37,211 nucleotides of DNA, taken from a virus. Location: the IMG/VR virus record IMGVR_UViG_3300028419_000010, positions 1 through 37,211 of that record. The stretch is one strand, 5' to 3'. The stretch's first letter is position 1, and each line of letters opens with the position of its first letter. This document shows, one piece after another, positions 27,047-33,923 of the stretch. The translations under genes and the position numbers were made by a program. The notes beneath the pieces are model-generated. The model was not told the origin of the DNA and made no database searches. It saw nothing but the letters and a program-made list of their open reading frames with translations.

Positions 27047-27213
27047 TATGTTTTTGTAAATTGTTTTATTGTTTCTAATTCGTTCTTCCAGGCATCTATA
27101 TGAGCCAATATAACAGGCTTTGTTGTAGACTTAGATACATTCTTCATATCATGCAATACGTTGTCTATAAATAAGCCTACTGCAGCCACTACGCTTTCTA
27201 AATTATCATCCAC
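27046..27213 (-). CDS. Small protein of unknown function (55 aa, GTG start)
   Basis: 55-aa reading frame from GTG at 27213 to TAA at 27046-27048. The GTG overlaps the stop of the upstream gene (TAGTG) and the TAA overlaps the nrdB start (TAATG), so it is neatly embedded by stop/start overlaps on both sides. It reads as an amphipathic helical protein (LESVVAAVGLFIDNVLHDMK, then LAHIDAWKNELETI). No domain is recognised. An in-frame ATG occurs only at residue 23. The double overlap is the main evidence. Confidence 0.55.
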   Translation of the reverse strand: MDDNLESVVAAVGLFIDNVLHDMKNVSKSTTKPVILAHIDAWKNELETIKQFTKT

Positions 27214-27365
27214 TATTTGAATATTTTTAAAGCTATATCAAAAAATGGTAGATACAAAACGTGTATAGCAATATCCTCTTCTATATAAGATCTAAATCCA
27301 AATAGTACTCCAGGATAAAACCCTAATTCTATAACCCACGCTGTTTCGTTTTCGTCTTCTTTCAT
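27213..27365 (-). CDS. Small conserved phage protein (50 aa)
   Basis: Short protein with WVIELGFYPGVLFGFRSY, followed by an acidic bend and HVLYLPFFDI. This pattern (E-L-G-F-Y-P-G, then L-Y-L-P-F-F-D) recurs in short phage proteins I have seen, with no known function. ATG at 27365 overlaps the upstream stop (ATGA) and gives 50 aa; an ATG two codons earlier (27371) is also in frame. Its stop TAG overlaps the GTG of the next gene. A hydrophobic, Tyr/Phe-rich surface suggests a partner-binding protein. Confidence 0.65.
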   Translation of the reverse strand: MKEDENETAWVIELGFYPGVLFGFRSYIEEDIAIHVLYLPFFDIALKIFK

Positions 27366-27532
27366 GTACATATTATATTATGTCTTTTATGTAATTGTTC
27401 TATATCTATTGATCTTACTTTGCCTTTAGCTTCCCAGCTCCATTTAACAAACTTGTCAATCTGGCGCTCTGCGTATTTTTGTCTTGCTATCCTCTTTGCT
27501 TCGAAAGGATTAACTCTACGGTCTTGTCGCAT
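27362..27532 (-). CDS. Small basic protein (56 aa)
   Basis: 56-aa basic protein (RQDRRVNPFEAKRIARQKY, then VKWSWEAKGKV). The ATG at 27532 overlaps the last 46 bases of the endonuclease gene in another frame, which is more overlap than is usual here, but no later ATG exists in the frame. Its TGA overlaps the next start (ATGA). The Arg/Lys-rich first half is consistent with nucleic-acid binding. Function unknown. Confidence 0.5.
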   Translation of the reverse strand: MRQDRRVNPFEAKRIARQKYAERQIDKFVKWSWEAKGKVRSIDIEQLHKRHNIICT

Positions 27533-27945
27533 TCTTTTTGATTTTGTGGTTTGTATAATGTTACATTTGGGAATTGCCTTACTATAAGCTGCTTAAACAA
27601 CTTCCATCTCATAGGAAATGATTCATTTGCTCTACCTTTAGTTTCAATTATAAAATCTTCGCCAATAAAATCAGGTGTATACTTAATAGGTAAAATACGT
27701 TTGCACCCTCTATTTTTATAATCACCTTTACCATTAGCCTGTCTCTCATAAACTTCATTTTCAAAATGAAAACCATTTAATAAAACAAATGTCTCTCCTT
27801 CGTACTTAGCTTTTATCTTTGCTTTTCTTAAAGCTATGTACATATATTTCTCAAGACCCGAAGCAAAGTTGATACCATCATATGATACCTTCTTTGCCCT
27901 TACTGGTCCACGCTTTCCACTTTTTCTTTTAAATAATTTTTTCAT
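27487..27945 (-). CDS. T7 endonuclease I-like Holliday-junction resolvase
   Basis: 152-aa nuclease. Residues align by motif with T7 endonuclease I (gp3): SGLE with E32 (E20 in T7), YTPDF with D92 (D55), and the ETKG catalytic pair E101 and K103 (E65, K67). These are the metal-binding residues of the PD-(D/E)XK fold. The enzyme would resolve branched DNA before packaging and may degrade host DNA. A basic N-terminus (KKLFKRKSGKRGPVRAKK) fits DNA binding. The protein is about T7 size (149 aa). It overlaps the upstream MazG-like gene by 17 bases. Confidence 0.85.
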   Translation of the reverse strand: MKKLFKRKSGKRGPVRAKKVSYDGINFASGLEKYMYIALRKAKIKAKYEGETFVLLNGFHFENEVYERQANGKGDYKNRGCKRILPIKYTPDFIGEDFIIETKGRANESFPMRWKLFKQLIVRQFPNVTLYKPQNQKECDKTVELILSKQRG

Positions 27946-28192
27946 AGTCTACATCTAAATCGCTTAGCAAGTCTTCTTGAAGATCAGTAGTATAAACTTC
28001 TTTGGCTTTTTGTAAATACAACACAGCATCCATAAGCTCTTCTTGTAAATGATTTAACCATTCAAACATTTTAGACGGATCTTGTTCTAATGTTACACCG
28101 TACTTAGCAAAGCCTATGTCTGATCTTGATACAAATTTTTGTACAACTCTTTGAACAACTGGATCTCTAAATTCTATTTCTTGCTTATTCAT
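27929..28192 (-). CDS. MazG-like nucleotide pyrophosphohydrolase (small)
   Basis: 87-aa protein of the all-alpha NTP-pyrophosphatase type seen in phages: FAKYGVTLEQ, then WLNHLQEELMDAVLYLQKAK. The acidic pair and downstream Asp (EELMDA) are in the place of the metal-binding ExxD helix. Members hydrolyse nucleoside triphosphates to monophosphates and PPi; some act on dCTP or dUTP. It lacks the second acidic helix at full strength, so it may form a dimer or be a degenerate member. Its closeness to a ThyA-family enzyme is worth noting. Substrate unknown. Confidence 0.65.
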   Translation of the reverse strand: MNKQEIEFRDPVVQRVVQKFVSRSDIGFAKYGVTLEQDPSKMFEWLNHLQEELMDAVLYLQKAKEVYTTDLQEDLLSDLDVDYEKII

Positions 28193-28201
28193 ATAATCAT
28201 T

Positions 28202-28318
28202 TTAGTTTTTATCAAAGCCAGTTACTCTTTTGTTTCTCCAGCTAAGATGTTTGTTAATAGGTTTCTTACTAATCCGTTCTTTAGTTTTTTGTAATCTTGT
28301 TTCAGTTTTTGTTATCAT
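28202..28318 (-). CDS. Short basic peptide (38 aa)
   Basis: 38-aa basic reading frame (TKTETRLQKTKERISKKP, then HLSWRNKRV). Its ATG overlaps the stop of the MazG fusion gene (ATGA), and the next gene begins nine bases after its stop. High Lys/Arg content suggests nucleic-acid binding. No family is recognised; the support is gene spacing. Confidence 0.5.
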   Translation of the reverse strand: MITKTETRLQKTKERISKKPINKHLSWRNKRVTGFDKN

Positions 28319-29112
28319 AGGGTTTGTTTTACAAATGTTCCGTTTATCATTTCGCCTTTCCGTTTAGCTATAACGTTGTAAGCACTGCTAACACAGTCTT
28401 CTATATTGTGCCCTCTTAGTTTAGCTAAATTAGTTAATACTACAACCATATCACCAATAGCATCGATCACTTCAGGTTCATCGTTTTTTAATATAGCTTG
28501 AGCTAATTCTCCTGCTTCTTCCATTAGTTTGATATACTGAGTTTTAGAATCGCCTGATCTATATATACCTTTATCACTAGCCCATTCTCTTATTAATTCA
28601 AATTGATCTTGATAAGAATATAACTTTTCTGGATATGTAGAATTTGTTGTATCTGTAGATTCATTAAGATATCTATTAAAAGCTTTATTATATATGTAGC
28701 ATCTATTGTTGTTATACATAGAGGTTTTAACATTTAATAATATCCAATTTATATTTTCTTTAGTTATTTCAAATTTATAACCTTGAGGTGTCTCCCACTT
28801 TAAGCCTATATTATCCATTAAGTTACCTCTTAATTTGTAAACAGGAACTGGAAATGTAGTTGTTTGATCTGTAGGGTTTAATTTCATTCGATTTGATTTT
28901 TTAGTTAAAAAATTATATTTTTGTCTGTCGACTTTATACCCATAAGACTTTTGAAGTTCTATTTCCTTGTCAGATATATAATCTATATCATCGCTAGTAA
29001 GTAGAACTTCGTATTCGTCTGCGGTATAACCTTGTTGCCGCGTAACTCTATCTTTAAGATTACGTGTTATTCCTATTTTTTTACCTGGAATATGGTATAA
29101 ATAATATGTCAT
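28315..29112 (-). CDS. GIY-YIG-like domain fused to a MazG domain
   Basis: 265 aa from ATG 29112 (7 bases after the thyA stop). A GTG 21 bases upstream would overlap thyA and is less likely. The N-terminal ~70 residues look like a GIY-YIG fold: YYLYHI (3-8), KIGIT (12-16), R22 after it, and a candidate catalytic Glu in DKEIELQ (~50-52). Residues ~85-145 form a middle section that could bind DNA. The C-terminal ~165-265 are a MazG domain with EEAGEL (E198, E199, E202) and EVIDAIGD (E214, D217, D221), the metal-binding motifs of nucleotide pyrophosphohydrolases. The predicted reaction is dNTP to dNMP + PPi. The nuclease part may be degenerate; its activity is uncertain. Confidence 0.7.
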   Translation of the reverse strand: MTYYLYHIPGKKIGITRNLKDRVTRQQGYTADEYEVLLTSDDIDYISDKEIELQKSYGYKVDRQKYNFLTKKSNRMKLNPTDQTTTFPVPVYKLRGNLMDNIGLKWETPQGYKFEITKENINWILLNVKTSMYNNNRCYIYNKAFNRYLNESTDTTNSTYPEKLYSYQDQFELIREWASDKGIYRSGDSKTQYIKLMEEAGELAQAILKNDEPEVIDAIGDMVVVLTNLAKLRGHNIEDCVSSAYNVIAKRKGEMINGTFVKQTL

Positions 29113-29119
29113 ATTGTTT

Positions 29120-29953
29120 TTATTTACCAACACTCAGCTCTGCCTTGATTGCAGGATAAGGATTGTAGTTTTTTAGATTTATATTGTCTTTATTTGGTAT
29201 AAATAACTCAGAGGAGTCATTAAACTCAATTAATTTTATACCAGAGTTAAGATCTAATTCAGGAAGCTTGCGCTTAGATCTTCTTCTATACTCCCTTGCT
29301 TGCTCTAAATGGTTATTGTATAAATGACAATCACCGAGTTGACCAATAAGTTGACCGGCTTTTAAACCAGCACCTTTAGCTAACATTTCCAATAATAAAC
29401 CATACATTGTAATATCGTAAGGTAAACCTAAGAACACATCAGCTGATCTTTGTTGCCACATCAAATCCATAACACCGTCGTTAATATAAACTTGAAAAGC
29501 ATAATGACACGGAGGAAGTACCATATCATTAATCTCATGTGGAGCCCATGCACTAACCATAAGGCGTCTTGAGTCAGGGTTTGTTATAATGCTATACACA
29601 AGATTTTTTAGTTGATCCACGCCGCTAAAATCACGCCACTGTTTTCCATATACAGGGCCTAATGTTTCATCTGTTCTACCTGAGCGTTCATAATCCGGTC
29701 TCCAGTATTTAACACCGTTATCTTCTAAATACTTAAGATCAGTTCTACCGTTTAGTATCCAAAGCAATTCCGTTTTTGCTGCATTAAAACTTATCTTCTT
29801 TCCTGTGAGTATAGGGAAGCCCAGTGACATATCGTGTCTAATCGTTCTTCCGAAGACAGACTTCGTCCCAGTCTCTGTTCGATCTGATTTATCCACTCCT
29901 TTGTCGAGTATTTCTGATAATAATCCTTTGTATTCATTTTCTATGTTTCTCAT
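29120..29953 (-). CDS. Thymidylate synthase-family enzyme with Asn-to-Asp base-selecting residue (possible dCMP (hydroxy)methylase)
   Basis: 277 aa from ATG 29953; an upstream in-frame ATG at 30004 would overlap the previous gene by 71 bases. Catalytic C149 (PPCH), phosphate Arg129/130 and R169, D172, H210 and Y212 all match E. coli ThyA with constant offset 3. At the position of E. coli N177, which selects dUMP, the protein has D180 (GLPYDI, versus GLPFNI). T4 dCMP hydroxymethylase also has Asp here. The Trp at E. coli W83 is replaced by Asp (D87, within YWRPD), and the usual RTGTG near R25 reads RTETG. So the fold and mechanism are certain, but the substrate may be dCMP rather than dUMP. 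Adjacent MazG genes and an RNR fit nucleotide remodelling. Confidence 0.85.
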   Translation of the reverse strand: MRNIENEYKGLLSEILDKGVDKSDRTETGTKSVFGRTIRHDMSLGFPILTGKKISFNAAKTELLWILNGRTDLKYLEDNGVKYWRPDYERSGRTDETLGPVYGKQWRDFSGVDQLKNLVYSIITNPDSRRLMVSAWAPHEINDMVLPPCHYAFQVYINDGVMDLMWQQRSADVFLGLPYDITMYGLLLEMLAKGAGLKAGQLIGQLGDCHLYNNHLEQAREYRRRSKRKLPELDLNSGIKLIEFNDSSELFIPNKDNINLKNYNPYPAIKAELSVGK

Positions 29954-30188
29954 AATAATATTTTGAGTATTCAAATATTTTTGTCCATATATCGTTTTTA
30001 CCATAAGTCTCAGGGCTTGTATGGGTGTTACCGTTGTTAACTATATCTATATACCATTCAGAATTGTTTTTAGCTTTTGCTGATATACATATATTATTTC
30101 TAACGCACCATCTATATGCTTCCCACTGTTCCTCTTTATGAGGTGGGCTACCCATATTAACTGCTTTCTTTTTATTACCACTACCCAT
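29934..30188 (-). CDS. Hypothetical protein (84 aa)
   Basis: 84-aa protein. Its ATG follows directly on the primase-helicase stop (TAAATG), and its end overlaps the thyA start by 20 bases. The central region is WEAYRWCVRNNICISAKAK, followed by EWYIDIV, then a Tyr/Lys-rich C-terminus (EYSKYYYEKHRK). Small alpha-beta proteins of this kind occur in phage replication operons; I know no function. Basic at both ends. Confidence 0.55.
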   Translation of the reverse strand: MGSGNKKKAVNMGSPPHKEEQWEAYRWCVRNNICISAKAKNNSEWYIDIVNNGNTHTSPETYGKNDIWTKIFEYSKYYYEKHRK

Positions 30189-31904
30189 TTATTCCCAGGG
30201 CATTTTTTCACCACCTATATCTAATGGCTCGTGAGGTATAAAGCAACCTGACTTTGGTTCCCATTTAAAATGTGCTTCAGCACCATTCTCTCCTAAGTTT
30301 TGAAACTTAACCTTAAGAACTTTACACTTAACAGTCTTAGCTTCATAATCTCTATGAACTAATAGCCCGTGATAAGAAGCATCGTACCATTCACCACCTC
30401 CTTTAATGTTATACATAGTAGGCTCTTCAATCTTGCCGTCTTTGTCTTTATACATTTTAGTAGGATGAGCTACAATAAATACAAGTACATCAAACTTTTT
30501 AGCAAAGATTTCTATCTTGCTTAAGTATTCCATAGTGTACCTATTAACGTCTTCCGTCTTACAATCTACATCTCTAACCTTATTAAAAGGATCTATTACT
30601 AAGCATTTAATACCTTTACGCTTAACAAGTTCAGCCGCTTTCTTTAAAACAGACTCTAATGTGTAGCGTTCCATATCTATATGAAAGTAATTACTATTAC
30701 AGTGATCAGCTATTTGATTCCACTTATCGCCGCCGATATCATCTCTTGTTGGCATACCTTGCCAAGTCTTACGCATTAATTTGTGAGCGTGCAGATAGGT
30801 AGGTACATTCTCAGGCGAAGCGAAAGCTGTTTTCCAGCCATAGTTTGCATTATAACCGACAACCATTTGGTCGACAAAATCACTTTTACCGGAAGAAGGA
30901 ATACCAGTGACAGTAATAAATTGACCGGTATAAGTTGAAAAGATATCATCAAAGTTTGGAAGACCAACTTGAAATCCTTTTTTGAAACCATTCCTAACAA
31001 AGTCAGTAATCTCATCTTCGATGTCTCTGAAAGTAGTAACATTCTCAAGCGGTACCGGTTTTGCTCCTGTAATTCTAGCCGTAAGTTTGTCTGCTCCATA
31101 TTTTTGTAGGTATTCATTTGCATCTTTACAATCTTCAAATGTTGATAGAAAACAAATTTCAGATCCTAGCCTTCTAATTAACTCTGTTTGTAATGCTTGT
31201 CCAGCTTCGTCAGAGTCTACAGCTAATATAATCTTTTCTTTATCTTCAAAGTAATCAATACAACTATCTAAGTAGTCTAAGTTATTAGAGTTAAGTGTTG
31301 CTCCATTAGGAACTGATATAGCGTTTGTAATACCTGCTTCATGTAATGCTAATACATCCATTTCACCCTCTACTATAACACAATATTCATATCCTACAAT
31401 ACTATCTATATTATAAAATACTTTCTCAGCACCCTTATATAATTTAAAGTTCTTTCTTCCATCACGGTATTTAACATTAGTTAATTCGCCGCCCATAAAA
31501 TAATTGAACTTTATTACATTCTCGGTTTTACCGGTCTGTGGCATCCACTCAGGACCCTCACTAATTTTTAAATCAATGAGAGTCTGTTGTGAAATACCTC
31601 TTGTTTTAAACCATTCTTCAACCTTAGTGCTCGGTTGCTCAACAACAATAGGTTCAGGTTTAATATACACTTTTTCAGCTTTACCCTTACGCTTGTAAGT
31701 ATGAAGTTGAAATGATGTATTACAATTGTGACAAGTACCGAGACCCCGTTCCCAGTCATAAGAAGCACACTTCGCTTTCTTATTCGCAGGTTTTCTAGTA
31801 TGAGAACAATTAGGGCATATACCCTGCTTCTTCCCTTGCTCTAGACCATGCTGATTGAACGTGTCAATCGCAAATCCATTGATCTCTGTAGTCTCTATTT
31901 GCAT
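30189..31904 (-). CDS. T7 gp4-like primase-helicase
   Basis: 571-aa bifunctional replication protein. Zinc-finger Cys pairs C30/C33 and C58/C61 lie at the N-terminus. The Toprim primase core has EGE at 179-181 and DSDEAG from D230. The RecA-like helicase has Walker A GIPSSGKS (334-341) and Walker B CLVIDPFN with D438, followed by a sensor-like VAHPT near 479. This domain order and size match T7 gp4, which makes RNA primers and unwinds DNA at the fork. No DNA polymerase was seen, so it is outside the window or host-supplied. The nearest upstream genes are a zinc-ribbon peptide and the SSB. Confidence 0.95.
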   Translation of the reverse strand: MQIETTEINGFAIDTFNQHGLEQGKKQGICPNCSHTRKPANKKAKCASYDWERGLGTCHNCNTSFQLHTYKRKGKAEKVYIKPEPIVVEQPSTKVEEWFKTRGISQQTLIDLKISEGPEWMPQTGKTENVIKFNYFMGGELTNVKYRDGRKNFKLYKGAEKVFYNIDSIVGYEYCVIVEGEMDVLALHEAGITNAISVPNGATLNSNNLDYLDSCIDYFEDKEKIILAVDSDEAGQALQTELIRRLGSEICFLSTFEDCKDANEYLQKYGADKLTARITGAKPVPLENVTTFRDIEDEITDFVRNGFKKGFQVGLPNFDDIFSTYTGQFITVTGIPSSGKSDFVDQMVVGYNANYGWKTAFASPENVPTYLHAHKLMRKTWQGMPTRDDIGGDKWNQIADHCNSNYFHIDMERYTLESVLKKAAELVKRKGIKCLVIDPFNKVRDVDCKTEDVNRYTMEYLSKIEIFAKKFDVLVFIVAHPTKMYKDKDGKIEEPTMYNIKGGGEWYDASYHGLLVHRDYEAKTVKCKVLKVKFQNLGENGAEAHFKWEPKSGCFIPHEPLDIGGEKMPWE

Positions 31905-31925
31905 AGGTTATTTAATTTAATTTAA

Positions 31926-32033
31926 TTATTCTTCGTCTCTACAATGAGGACATATGTCACAAAATTCAAAATCCTCTATAGTCATACCAGCATGGCATAT
32001 TTGACACGCTGTTTCTCCGTTATTCTTATACAT
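31926..32033 (-). CDS. Zinc-ribbon peptide (35 aa)
   Basis: 35-aa peptide with two Cys pairs, CQIC (10-13) and CDICPHC near the end, giving a zinc ribbon with CxxC...CxxC spacing of ~15. Start chosen at ATG 32033, since upstream in-frame codons would run into the SSB gene. It lies between SSB and primase-helicase. Such peptides bind zinc and may act as small regulators; nothing more can be said. Confidence 0.6.
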   Translation of the reverse strand: MYKNNGETACQICHAGMTIEDFEFCDICPHCRDEE

Positions 32034-32074
32034 ATATAATAAAGTTTTGTATCTTAAATAAGAACTATTACTTG

Positions 32075-32088
32075 TTCTAAATTTAGAA
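32075..32088. repeat. 14-bp perfect palindrome at the SSB stop
   Basis: TTCTAAATTTAGAA is perfectly self-complementary and contains the SSB stop codon. Five bases of AGAAC (32060-32064) can pair with GTTCT (32074-32078) nearby, so a second hairpin is possible. It may be a weak terminator or an operator. Confidence 0.4.
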
Positions 32089-32400
32089 TGGTAGATCATC
32101 ATCTGCAGGAGCAAACGATTGAGCAGGTGCCGCTTGCTGAGGTTGATCTGTTCTAGGAGCTGCTGCAACGTTATCGCCATTAGTCCATACGACTTTGACA
32201 TTACCTAAATAAACTTTAGCTACTTTTGCTTCGCGCTCTTCTTTTGATTGTTCTACTACTACTGGGCCTTGATTACCAAACTGATCAACTTCATCATTGA
32301 TAGTGATAGTGATTGGTAAATAAGATCCTTTTTTCCCTTTGTATATTTTATCCTTAGGGATCTCGTTTAAATTAATATTTGCTTTGATAATGCTAGCCAT
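32083..32400 (-). CDS. ssb: Single-stranded DNA-binding protein
   Basis: 105-aa protein. The first ~70 residues are a compact beta-rich domain (IKANINLNEI, YLPITITIND, AKVAKVYLGNVKVVW) consistent with an OB fold. A Pro/Gln/Ala-rich linker follows, and the tail DDDLPF is the classical acidic tip by which SSBs bind partner proteins. It sits between recombination genes and the primase-helicase, as in many phages. It would coat single strands at the fork and in recombination. It is shorter than E. coli SSB (178 aa), as usual for phage types. Confidence 0.8.
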   Translation of the reverse strand: MASIIKANINLNEIPKDKIYKGKKGSYLPITITINDEVDQFGNQGPVVVEQSKEEREAKVAKVYLGNVKVVWTNGDNVAAAPRTDQPQQAAPAQSFAPADDDLPF

Positions 32401-32404
32401 AATT

Positions 32405-32572
32405 TTAGTATGTATTTAATTGATTAAACATTCTTGTTAATTGTTCTTTGTTTGCACCAGTTGTTCTCCGTAGATTATCTACTGCTTTTACATGTGTTTG
32501 GTTTCTGTAAAAGTTAGATTCATTTGTTCTCATACCTGTTACTGTGCATACTCTTTTTTTACTTCTTGCCAT
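32405..32572 (-). CDS. Small hypothetical protein (55 aa)
   Basis: 55-aa basic reading frame (ARSKKRVCTVTGMRTNESNF, then VKAVDNLRRTTGANKEQL). ATG 32572 is four bases after the exonuclease stop, and the SSB start follows two bases after its own TAA. The tight packing and single strand support a real gene. One Cys and a high Lys/Arg content are visible; no family is recognised. Confidence 0.55.
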   Translation of the reverse strand: MARSKKRVCTVTGMRTNESNFYRNQTHVKAVDNLRRTTGANKEQLTRMFNQLNTY

Positions 32573-32576
32573 TTGA

Positions 32577-33317
32577 TTAAAGTGTTTGATTAATAAAATA
32601 ATTTTTTGGATCGAAATCCGGATTTTCGTAAAACAATTTCCATTGCTCTACTGCTTGTTGTACTTTTTCCTTACCGCTTTCATAGAAAGATTCAGAACAA
32701 TCGAAGATACCTAGCTGTCTTGTTTTTTTATCTATTGCAATAAATACCAAGTCATAACCGAATAGCTTACGATATATGTACGCTTGACTGTCGTAATTGT
32801 AACGGAAAGCTGAGCTTCTGAATTTAGTTATATCACCTGTTGTTTTCAAATCAATTACTAATTGATCATCGTGATTAACAATATCTGCTTTACCTTTCCA
32901 CCATAATCCTTCAATCTTTTTAATTCCAGGTTGTTCGTATTCAACATTGACACCGTTTATTAAACTTTTACAAACATCATTCGAGTTCATAGTATCGATT
33001 AACAATTCTAGGTTGTCTACTTCATGTTGTAACAAACACATTTCTCCACCTGAAATCTCTCTGTACGCTTTTGTATTTCTAGTTGTTGATTCAATTATCC
33101 TATACTTTTTAAGCTTCTCTGGCTCAAGTATTGCTGTGTGAAAATAACCACCAATCAAGAAATTAATATTTGGTTTTTGTGGAGCGCCTAGCGCAAGAGG
33201 ATTTGTTAACAACGTCGAGATATCTGAATTACTTCTAAACTGTTTTCCAAAGTCACCGTAGTAATCTTCATCGCTTCTAAGTCTTTCTAATACCTCACTC
33301 TTGTTAAAATCTTCCAT
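32577..33317 (-). CDS. PD-(D/E)XK exonuclease of RecE/lambda-exo type
   Basis: 246-aa nuclease. The N-terminal GYFHTAILEPE (57-67, H60) and the core GKADIV (D145) with IDLKTT (D156, K158) and a downstream YDSQAYIY (Q178, Y180) are the RecE-like/YqaJ-type PD-(D/E)XK motifs. It would resect double-stranded ends to make single strands for annealing. One base separates its start from the ERF gene's stop, so the pair forms a classic phage recombination system. It may help generate concatemers for packaging. Confidence 0.85.
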   Translation of the reverse strand: MEDFNKSEVLERLRSDEDYYGDFGKQFRSNSDISTLLTNPLALGAPQKPNINFLIGGYFHTAILEPEKLKKYRIIESTTRNTKAYREISGGEMCLLQHEVDNLELLIDTMNSNDVCKSLINGVNVEYEQPGIKKIEGLWWKGKADIVNHDDQLVIDLKTTGDITKFRSSAFRYNYDSQAYIYRKLFGYDLVFIAIDKKTRQLGIFDCSESFYESGKEKVQQAVEQWKLFYENPDFDPKNYFINQTL

Positions 33318-33318
33318 A

Positions 33319-33870
33319 CTATAGTGTTGTTAATTTTGTTTCTATCTCTTTAGAGATATTGTATTTAGCTTTTATAGCATCTAACTTACCTCCTTTTTTA
33401 ATAAACTCGACCGCTTTTGGATAAGCTGGATCTTTTTCTGAGGTTAATGTGTTTTTTGCTTTTGGTGCTTTACCGTGTGCATTTGTAGCATCGCTGTCTG
33501 CTGTATCATCAATTAAGAATAAATTACCTAATGAGTATTTTTTTCCATAACTGGATGAACTACCGAATTTTTGAGGCATTTGCATACCCTTTTGATCAAG
33601 GTCAACGCCGACTACAGCAGTTGCATGTATAGCATCAGCTCCATCTGTTATCGTAGCTTTCGATTCCATTATTGGAAAAGGATCGGTAGCTATTAACGAT
33701 TCATTAACCGTTACTGATACACCTAATTCTAATAAAAAAGGTTTAGTAGCTTCTAATATATCTTCAGCAGATCTGAAATTGTATCTACCAAAAGAATTGA
33801 ACCTACTCTTTTTTGATTTAAATCGCGTTTGAATTGACGCTAGTTTTTGGTTTAATGTTTGTGTTTCCAT
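33319..33870 (-). CDS. erf: ERF-family single-strand annealing protein
   Basis: 183-aa ERF superfamily protein. YNFRSAEDILEATKPFLLEL (30-49) is the family N-terminal motif, and QKFGSSSSYGKKYSLGNLF with DDTADSD (100-127) is its most conserved core. ERF proteins pair complementary single strands, here probably after resection by the RecE-like exonuclease next to it. The C-terminal ~45 residues are a basic/hydrophobic tail likely to be a small helical partner-binding domain. Confidence 0.9.
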   Translation of the reverse strand: METQTLNQKLASIQTRFKSKKSRFNSFGRYNFRSAEDILEATKPFLLELGVSVTVNESLIATDPFPIMESKATITDGADAIHATAVVGVDLDQKGMQMPQKFGSSSSYGKKYSLGNLFLIDDTADSDATNAHGKAPKAKNTLTSEKDPAYPKAVEFIKKGGKLDAIKAKYNISKEIETKLTTL

Positions 33871-33923
33871 ATTAATATAATTACGTATTTAGTATTCTTT
33901 TTACTTTACTCTATTGACTTAAA

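Noticed and set aside
29953-30004. Upstream ATG for the ThyA-family gene
   Set aside because: It would overlap the 84-aa gene by 71 bases and add residues absent from the family; the start at 29953 is the natural ThyA N-terminus.
31905-31925. AT-rich repeat (TTAAT-type) before the primase-helicase as a replication origin
   Set aside because: It is only about 20 bases of simple AT-rich sequence, with no iterons; AT-rich gaps are common here.
31926-32201. Long 91-codon form of the zinc-ribbon peptide
   Set aside because: The first 56 codons lie inside the SSB gene in another frame; only the last 35 residues hold the Cys pairs, so the later ATG at 32033 was used.
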